DNA of 6,158 nt from Eubacterium sp. (GTDB lineage: Bacteria; Bacillota; Clostridia; Lachnospirales; Lachnospiraceae): assembly GCA_021442545.1 (NCBI GenBank), contig JABUSX010000419.1, forward strand, positions 1 through 6,158, in the 5' to 3' direction. The notes under the pieces are model-generated. The model made no database searches. It worked only from the letters and a program-made list of their open reading frames with translations, and was not told where the DNA came from. Of the stretch, positions 1 through 4,673 are shown in pieces (the stretch's first letter is position 1; the number at the start of each line of letters is the position of its first letter). Position numbers and translations under genes: made by a program.

Positions 1-18
1 CGGAAGCGATCGCTTCCG
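1..18. repeat. Perfect 18-bp palindrome inside the dehydrogenase gene
   Basis: The bases CGGAAGCGATCGCTTCCG read identically on both strands, with 9-bp arms and no spacer. They encode the AEAIAS segment near residues 76-81 of the dehydrogenase. The core contains GCGATCGC. It touches the window edge, so it could be longer. A protein-coding explanation is sufficient; any regulatory role is unproven. Confidence 0.6.
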
Positions 19-244
19 CAATACGTACAATATCCGCACCGTCAACGGCACGGATATAATTCACTGTGATTTCACGATCCCCTTCATTGCTGACAAAGCG
101 GATCGGATATTCTGTACGGCTGTTGAGCAGACGGACAAGCTGACTGTCGGCGTCAATAAAAACGGTTTCATAACCGGAATCCGAAAACAGCTGTGCAAGG
201 AACCCCCGTCCGATGCTGCCGGCTCCGTACATAACTGCGATCAT
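1..244 (-). CDS. Mannitol-1-phosphate 5-dehydrogenase-like protein (N-terminus only, 3' partial)
   Basis: Only the first 81 codons are present; the gene continues past the left edge. The protein begins MIAVMYGAGSIGRGF, a Rossmann-fold dinucleotide-binding start in which GAGxIGRGF (residues 8-15) is characteristic of the MtlD / long-chain mannitol dehydrogenase family. The acidic residue ending the second strand (VFIDAD, 28-33) suggests NAD(H) preference. LNSRTEYPI (40-48) matches the LNxRxxY segment that follows in MtlD. Family members interconvert a polyol phosphate (or polyol) and the ketose (or ketose phosphate) in the cytoplasm. The ATG overlaps the deoC stop as ATGA, so it is probably translated by coupling and belongs to the same operon. 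The catalytic C-terminal domain is outside the window, so substrate and intactness cannot be judged. Related uronate or arabitol-type dehydrogenases remain possible. Family assignment is firm; the specific reaction is inferred. Confidence 0.85.
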   Translation of the reverse strand, partial: MIAVMYGAGSIGRGFLAQLFSDSGYETVFIDADSQLVRLLNSRTEYPIRFVSNEGDREITVNYIRAVDGADIVRIAEAIAS

Positions 245-930
245 ATTCCGCCCACTCGCTTTTTATATTCTTCAACAATAGCTATCCCGCTGCTGCTCCC
301 GATCCGGGTGGCGCCGGCTTCGATCATGGCAAGACAGGTATCCAGATCCCGTATGCCTCCGGCTGCTTTCACCCCGACGGCATCTCCAACGATCGATTTC
401 ATCAGGCGGACATCTTCCAGAGTCGCTCCGCCGGTTCCCATACCCGTAGAAGTTTTTATGAAGTCGGGGCGTATCTCAGCCGCCATCTCGGAAAGCCGTG
501 CGATCTCCTCTTTCGTGAGATAGCAGTTCTCGAAGATCACCTTCCCGATGATGCCGTGTTCACGAACGGTGCCGATGATCGTTTCCATCTCGTTCCGCAC
601 ATAATCCCATTTTCCGTCCTTGACCTGGCCGATATTGATCACGTAATCGATCTCATCGGTTCCGTTGCGGATGGCATCCTCAACTTCAAATCTTTTCGTT
701 TCGACCGTTGTCTGTCCCAGCGGAAATCCGATCGCCGCCCCGACATGAACCGCCGTTCCGGCCAGAAGTTCTTTGCACACCCGGACAGGTACGGAATTGA
801 TCGCAACCATCTTGAAGCCATATTCAACCGCTTCACCGCATATCCGTACAAAATCTTCATACCGGGCATCCGGTTTCAGCCATGTATGATCAAAATAATT
901 CGCCAGCTCCGCAACCGTAAGATTTTTCAT
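241..930 (-). CDS. deoC: DeoC-family Schiff-base aldolase (deoxyribose-phosphate aldolase-like)
   Basis: This 229-residue class I aldolase is close to the 215-225 residues usual for Gram-positive DeoC. The family cleaves 2-deoxy-D-ribose 5-phosphate to glyceraldehyde 3-phosphate and acetaldehyde in the cytosol. Family landmarks, in order: FDHTWLKP (13-20), IGFPLGQTTVETK (67-79), DEIDYVINI with the conserved Asp95, DFIKTSTG with the Schiff-base Lys159, GVKAAGGIRD with the proton-relay Lys188 and phosphate-binding Gly-Gly, and ATRIGSSSG (207-215), the other phosphate loop. The catalytic machinery is therefore intact. Active-site surroundings differ from common DeoC: the usual (C)xNP segment is AINS (43-46), and the usual IIETC is IFENC (132-136). 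It starts 18 bases after the kinase stop and ends in an ATGA overlap with the dehydrogenase. Sitting in a sugar ABC/kinase operon rather than beside nucleoside phosphorylase genes, it may act on a related 2-deoxy or ketose phosphate. Family is certain; substrate is not. Confidence 0.93.
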   Translation of the reverse strand: MKNLTVAELANYFDHTWLKPDARYEDFVRICGEAVEYGFKMVAINSVPVRVCKELLAGTAVHVGAAIGFPLGQTTVETKRFEVEDAIRNGTDEIDYVINIGQVKDGKWDYVRNEMETIIGTVREHGIIGKVIFENCYLTKEEIARLSEMAAEIRPDFIKTSTGMGTGGATLEDVRLMKSIVGDAVGVKAAGGIRDLDTCLAMIEAGATRIGSSSGIAIVEEYKKRVGGI

Positions 931-931
931 A

Positions 932-950
932 CTTCTCTTCTTTCCTTTTC
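932..950 (-). promoter_or_regulatory. Purine-only tract holding the weak deoC ribosome binding site
   Basis: Read on the minus strand this is GAAAAGGAAAGAAGAGAAG, an unbroken 19-base purine run ending one base before the deoC ATG. It overlaps the kinase stop codon. The best Shine-Dalgarno match, AAGGA (943-947), is 12 bases from the ATG, longer than ideal; GAGAAG is closer but poorer. This contrasts with the AGGAGG-type sites of the kinase and binding-protein genes, so deoC initiation is probably weaker or coupled to the kinase. Confidence 0.55.
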
Positions 951-2487
951 AATTCTCTTCTGCTATGCCGCAGACCTCATTATAGAACCGGGACATGGCA
1001 TGGAAACAACGGTCATACTGTGCACCGTATTTGTCATAAACCACCGAACGTTCCTCGTCAGGAATAAATTCTTTTACAACCCACACGTTTTCATCTGCCG
1101 CTTTCCGGATATCCGGATAGATTCCGACTGCATTTCCCGCAAGAATGCAGGCTCCCCACATAGCCACATCTTCACGGTTCAGGATTCCGTATATCTTACG
1201 ATGCGCATCTGCACACATCTGCGGCCAGATTCTGGATTTCGCCCCTCCGCCGATCGTGCTGACGCGGCTCATTTCATATTCCGGATACATTGCCTTCATC
1301 CGCTCCAGAGAAAGTCCGAAATCATACGTAAGGCTTTCCATCAGAGACTTGTAAAAATGCGCTTTGGAATGGCTCCAGTCAAATCCCATCCACATGCCGT
1401 GAATCGAATCGATCAGAGGCATGGAACTGCCCGAAAGAAGCCCTACACTCATAAGTCCGCTGCATCCGATCGGAATAGACTCCATTTCATCTTCCATTCC
1501 GGAAAACGCATCCTTCAATGACATGTTTTTTTCTTTTACAAAGGTGTCAATAAACCAGTCCAGGGTAATGCCGGAACCGGTAATGAAATTCTCAATCAGG
1601 AAATCCCCCGGAACTGCTGAGGGAATCATATCATAACGGCGCTCTTCCATATCCGGGCGCCACTCCTTCACACAGCAGCTTACCGCACCGTAAGAGCCTG
1701 CTTCAAAGATCAGATCACCGGGATGCACGATCGCTGCCCCAAGGCATCCTGCCGCCTTGTCACCGGCTCCGGAAACCAGCGGAATTCCGGACTTCAGACC
1801 TGTCTGCTCCGCCATATCCTGGCGAAGATGTGCACAAATGGTATTTGAGTTAACGATCTTCGGAAGCTTATCCGGTTCCATGCCGACCGCACTGCAGATC
1901 TCTTCCGACCATTTCCCCGCCTGCACGTCCGCCAGACCTGTCCACTGCGTATAACTGCGGTCCATGACAGATTCTTCTACAGAAATGTCTCCCAGTTTTC
2001 CGATCACATATCCGCTTATCATCAGATATTTGCGGATCTTTGCACTTTCTTCCGGAAACTCTTTCCGAAACCACTCGGACTTCGGTGCCATCTGCGGGAA
2101 ATTCGTACCACCCGTAATGTAAAATGCGTCTTTTAATTCTTTCATCTGCCGCTGCGCATAAGGCATATAACGGCTATCCAGTGAACACGACCACGTCGTG
2201 ATATCATTCCAGTTTTCATCAACTCCCATAAAGCCGGACATCTGTCCAGTAAATGAGATTGCCGCAATGTTTCCCGCCCGGTCTCCAAGCTGCTCTGTCA
2301 CCTTTTTCATACAGGCAAGAACAGAGGCAAAAAGTTCTTCTCCCTTCTGGATGAAAATACCGGGCCCGGGTCTGTAATCCCTGACAGGCTCCATGGCAGC
2401 AGCCAGGCATTCGCTGTCTTCCGCATAGACCCCTGTCTTAATAAAACTGGTACCGAGATCGATCGCCATGAATAATGTCTCTGCCAT
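949..2487 (-). CDS. FGGY-family carbohydrate kinase (xylulokinase-like, substrate unknown)
   Basis: This 512-residue cytoplasmic kinase should transfer phosphate from ATP to a sugar or polyol. It has the two-domain FGGY layout: phosphate-1 motif AIDLGTSFIKTGV (8-20), GQMSGF (81-86), APKSEWFRKEFPE (134-146) aligning with the xylulokinase APKLLW segment, catalytic-base motif GAGDKAAG with Asp243 (240-247), second FGGY signature around GMWMGFDW...FYKSLMES (364-385), and the nucleotide-binding GGGAKSRIWPQMCAD (413-427). It most resembles XylB by eye. However, the His of GQMHG is Ser84, the Asn after the catalytic Asp is Lys244, the WND motif reads SLD (102-104), and the GERTP-type loop reads GSSMP (353-357). 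D-xylulose is therefore doubtful. I chose the ATG at 2487 because AGGAGG lies 9 bases upstream; an in-frame ATG at 2529 has no such site and adds 14 residues before the family start. It ends 18 bases before deoC. Confidence 0.93.
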   Translation of the reverse strand: MAETLFMAIDLGTSFIKTGVYAEDSECLAAAMEPVRDYRPGPGIFIQKGEELFASVLACMKKVTEQLGDRAGNIAAISFTGQMSGFMGVDENWNDITTWSCSLDSRYMPYAQRQMKELKDAFYITGGTNFPQMAPKSEWFRKEFPEESAKIRKYLMISGYVIGKLGDISVEESVMDRSYTQWTGLADVQAGKWSEEICSAVGMEPDKLPKIVNSNTICAHLRQDMAEQTGLKSGIPLVSGAGDKAAGCLGAAIVHPGDLIFEAGSYGAVSCCVKEWRPDMEERRYDMIPSAVPGDFLIENFITGSGITLDWFIDTFVKEKNMSLKDAFSGMEDEMESIPIGCSGLMSVGLLSGSSMPLIDSIHGMWMGFDWSHSKAHFYKSLMESLTYDFGLSLERMKAMYPEYEMSRVSTIGGGAKSRIWPQMCADAHRKIYGILNREDVAMWGACILAGNAVGIYPDIRKAADENVWVVKEFIPDEERSVVYDKYGAQYDRCFHAMSRFYNEVCGIAEEN

Positions 2488-2495
2488 CCTTTTTC

Positions 2496-2501
2496 CCTCC
2501 T
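2496..2501 (-). promoter_or_regulatory. Strong ribosome binding site deciding the kinase start
   Basis: AGGAGG on the minus strand, 8 bases (GAAAAAGG) before the ATG at 2487. It lies inside the longer alternative reading frame that begins at 2529, which argues for the shorter protein. Confidence 0.85.
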
Positions 2502-2508
2502 GAAGCAA

Positions 2509-2551
2509 GAGCCGCCGAGCGACCTGCATATGCAGCGTATCTCGGCAGCTC
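2509..2551 (-). promoter_or_regulatory. Long stem-loop just upstream of the kinase ribosome binding site
   Basis: In the transcript, GAGCUGCCGAG (2551 to 2541) pairs with CUCGGCGGCUC (2519 to 2509). This gives 11 consecutive pairs, ten Watson-Crick and one U-G. The loop holds a second perfect inverted repeat, CTGCATATGCAG (2524-2535), that can form an inner 4-bp hairpin, with short unpaired stretches between. The stem ends 7 bases before AGGAGG. No U-run follows, so it does not look like a Rho-independent terminator. Likely roles are mRNA stabilisation or processing after the binding-protein gene, or control of kinase translation. Structure is read by eye; function is inference. Confidence 0.6.
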
Positions 2552-2641
2552 CACTGCCTGAGGTCTCACGACCTCTGATCATTCACAGAACCATCTGTCA
2601 TCCATGCCTTTTCCCGCACTCACCGGCTTGATTCCGCATGG
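2544..2641 (-). other. Cluster of small inverted repeats downstream of the binding-protein gene
   Basis: The transcript can form several further hairpins in this stretch: CCATGC/GCATGG (arms 2636-2641 and 2602-2607, long loop), ACAGA-UGGU-UCUGU (2585-2598), GAGGUC-GUGA-GACCUC (2560-2575) and GGCAG-UGGAG-CUGCC (2544-2558). The last shares bases with the 5' arm of the long stem at 2509-2551, so the two cannot form together. No promoter or open reading frame with a ribosome binding site was found here. Individual short stems can arise by chance; their close packing is the notable point. Confidence 0.45.
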
Positions 2642-2676
2642 CAGAACAGACGTTTCAGAAAAAATATCGTTCCGAA

Positions 2677-3687
2677 TTAATAGGTCTTGCCGTCGTACTG
2701 AGCAGCATTGTCAATCGTGATATTTTCGCCTTTGATCATAACGTGTTTGTCAATTTCATCAGCTTTGCCCGCAAAATACTTCTCTGCAAATTCCACAGAT
2801 TTTGCAGCAAGAGCTGCCGGGAACTGAACCGGTGAAGACAGGATCTGGCCGGCTTTGATCATATCAATGTCGTTCTGTGCTCCGTCGATATCAACAACAG
2901 AAATCTCGCCCGCTTTGCCGGCTGCTTCGATCGCTGCAACAGCACCCTGAGCCGTCGGGGAATTGATTGCGAAAACACCATTCATGTTCGGATAAGACTG
3001 AATGAAGGTTTCCATGATGGACTGTGCATCTTCAACAACACCAAATGCATCGACATCCGCAACGATCTTGATATCCGGATAGGATTCATCGATCACTTCC
3101 TGCAGACCCTGTACTCTCTGGCGTACGCACTTGATCGTGGAGAAGTTGATAACACCGATTTCGCCTTTGCCGCCCATGGCTTCGCAAAGCGTTTTGGCAG
3201 CTTCGCGGCCAAGCAGGAGGTTGTCAGACTCGATGAAGGACTCAACAAGATCGCCGTCTGTCACTTCCATATCGATGATGAAGACCGGGATTCCTGCACG
3301 CTGTGCTTCAAGAAGAGCCGGTTTGATTCCTTCGGAATCGATCGGGTCAATAATGATGCAGTCAACGCCGCGGGCGCAGAACTCGGTAATATCTGCAACC
3401 TGCTGGTTGATGTCGTTGGCGGGATCCGGAGTCAGAACCGTACCGCCGGCTTTTTCTACAAGTTCCTTAACCGTATCGGCTTCCTTTTTGAAGAAAGCAT
3501 TTGCCATTGTCATAACCGAAACGCCATAGGTCTTTCCGGAGCTGAGCTCTGTAGCCTCATACGTATAGGTTGACGGTTCGTAAACGACTTCTTCCTTCGC
3601 TTCTTCGGCAGATACAGCTACTGCACCGGCTGCAAAGCTGGCTATTGCCATCACACAGACCAACAACTTTGCTACTTTTCTTTTCAT
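2677..3687 (-). CDS. Sugar ABC transporter solute-binding protein (RbsB-like)
   Basis: This 336-residue extracytoplasmic protein of the Peripla_BP_4 / ribose-binding type delivers the ligand to the permease encoded just upstream. Residues 1-27 form a signal peptide: basic MKRKVAK, a hydrophobic core, then AVSA before EE, a type I signal peptidase site. Cys11 sits too early and lacks a lipobox, so the protein seems not to be lipidated, unusual for a Gram-positive binding protein. Comparison with E. coli RbsB by eye keeps most ligand residues: Asn63 and Phe65-Phe66 (NAFF), Asp139, Arg189/Arg191 (RQR), Asn242, Asp268 (DIDG) and Gln288 (PVQFP). The Arg that follows the conserved Asp in RbsB is Met140. 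I used the ATG at 3687 rather than the TTG immediately before it; AGGAGG lies 9 bases from the ATG and 6 from the TTG, so either is possible. The gene begins 14 bases after the permease stop. Confidence 0.92.
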   Translation of the reverse strand: MKRKVAKLLVCVMAIASFAAGAVAVSAEEAKEEVVYEPSTYTYEATELSSGKTYGVSVMTMANAFFKKEADTVKELVEKAGGTVLTPDPANDINQQVADITEFCARGVDCIIIDPIDSEGIKPALLEAQRAGIPVFIIDMEVTDGDLVESFIESDNLLLGREAAKTLCEAMGGKGEIGVINFSTIKCVRQRVQGLQEVIDESYPDIKIVADVDAFGVVEDAQSIMETFIQSYPNMNGVFAINSPTAQGAVAAIEAAGKAGEISVVDIDGAQNDIDMIKAGQILSSPVQFPAALAAKSVEFAEKYFAGKADEIDKHVMIKGENITIDNAAQYDGKTY

Positions 3688-3696
3688 CAATACTTT

Positions 3697-3702
3697 CCTC
3701 CT
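3697..3702 (-). promoter_or_regulatory. Ribosome binding site of the binding-protein gene, overlapping the permease stop
   Basis: The minus strand reads TAAGGAGG, so the last base of the permease stop codon is the first base of AGGAGG. This places the strong site 9 bases from the ATG and ties initiation to termination of the permease. Confidence 0.8.
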
Positions 3703-4673
3703 TACTTCTTCTTGGTTCTCAGGTCAAAATAAACTGCTCCTAAAATAACTATCCCTTCACAAACGTCCTGCCAGTAGAACGGGACGTTCAGGTAGTTCAA
3801 CCCCGTGTTCAGCACACTGATGATCAATGCACCGATGAATGTAGAACCCATGCGGCCCACACCGCCGCTCATACTGGTTCCGCCGACAACCGCAGCGGCG
3901 ATTGCAGAAAGCTCTGCGCCCTGCCCCAGAGTAGGCTGGCCGCTGTACAGACGGGAACAATACACGACACCGACAACACCATACAGCAGACCGGCAATCG
4001 TGTAGGCGATCCAGGTCACCTTCCGGATATTGATGCCGGAGAAACGGGCAGCCTCCGCATTGCCGCCGATCGCGTAAACAGAACGTCCGAACTTTGTTTT
4101 GTTCAGAAGCATGGACATAATGATCAGAATCACGATCGCATATAAGATCGGATAAGGAATCAGGTCAAACAGATAACCGTTTCCGATTGCACCAAACTCC
4201 GTCTCGATACGGATCGGCGTACCGGCCGATGCCATGTACGCGATGCCCCGGACAATATTCATGGTGCCGAGTGTAACGATAAACGGCGGGATGTTTGTAG
4301 AAGATACAAGGAAACCATTCAGACATCCGAACGCCAGTGCCAGCGCGATACCGACAATGATTGCCAGAACATAATTGTTGGTATTCAGAATCACAAACGC
4401 ACAGTAGGTACTTGCAATGGCTTCGATGGAACCAACCGAAAGGTCGATGCCTCCGTTGATGATGACCAGAGTCGCACCAAATGCCACAATGGCATCCAGC
4501 GACGCAACACGGACAATATTGATCAGGTTGGCACTGGCCAGAAAGCTGAACTTGGTCAGGACGCCGAACACGAGTATCAAGGCAAAAAGAGCAAGCAGAA
4601 TACCCATGTTCTTTTTCAGATAACGCCCGAAGGAACTCGATCCGAAACCTGCCTTCATTTTATTCTCCTGCAT
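3702..4673 (-). CDS. Sugar ABC transporter permease (RbsC-like)
   Basis: This 323-residue integral membrane protein belongs to the BPD_transp_2 family. It forms the transmembrane channel of the importer and, as the only permease gene here, probably acts as a homodimer. About eight to ten hydrophobic segments are visible, starting near residues 23-41 and ending near 302-316. Family landmarks are GGIDLSVGS (74-82), NGFLVSSTNIPPFIVTLG (119-136), the cytoplasmic coupling segment GGNAEAARFSGINIRKV (203-219), and AAAVVGGTSMSGGVG (259-273). The C-terminus is a short basic tail, RTKKK. With the ATG at 4673 it overlaps the ATPase gene by 14 bases; an in-frame ATG at 4658 (five residues shorter, no overlap) also has a good ribosome binding site. 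Gene order and family match ribose/galactose-type importers; ligand specificity cannot be read from the permease. Confidence 0.94.
   Translation of the reverse strand: MQENKMKAGFGSSSFGRYLKKNMGILLALFALILVFGVLTKFSFLASANLINIVRVASLDAIVAFGATLVIINGGIDLSVGSIEAIASTYCAFVILNTNNYVLAIIVGIALALAFGCLNGFLVSSTNIPPFIVTLGTMNIVRGIAYMASAGTPIRIETEFGAIGNGYLFDLIPYPILYAIVILIIMSMLLNKTKFGRSVYAIGGNAEAARFSGINIRKVTWIAYTIAGLLYGVVGVVYCSRLYSGQPTLGQGAELSAIAAAVVGGTSMSGGVGRMGSTFIGALIISVLNTGLNYLNVPFYWQDVCEGIVILGAVYFDLRTKKK

Noticed and set aside
556..1521. Open reading frame of 321 codons on the plus strand, antisense to deoC and the kinase gene
   Set aside because: It covers the deoC start and the kinase end, both firmly identified on the other strand. 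The translation is rich in His, Arg, Phe and Ile without any family motif, and it crosses the gene junction. It is a shadow of the minus-strand codon use.
2488..2529. Longer kinase start at the ATG at 2529
   Set aside because: It would add 14 residues ahead of the usual family start, has no good ribosome binding site, and its ATG lies inside the loop palindrome of the stem-loop, whereas AGGAGG sits ideally before the ATG at 2487.
2655..2676. Possible Rho-independent terminator after the binding-protein gene (T6 run on the minus strand at 2659-2664)
   Set aside because: No stem precedes the T-run, and the hairpins farther on are not followed by a T-run.
2488..2676. Internal promoter or catabolite-repression (cre) site before the kinase
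   Set aside because: No convincing -35/-10 pair was found on the minus strand. TGAAACGTCTG near 2650 partly resembles a cre site but its CG is out of register with the consensus.
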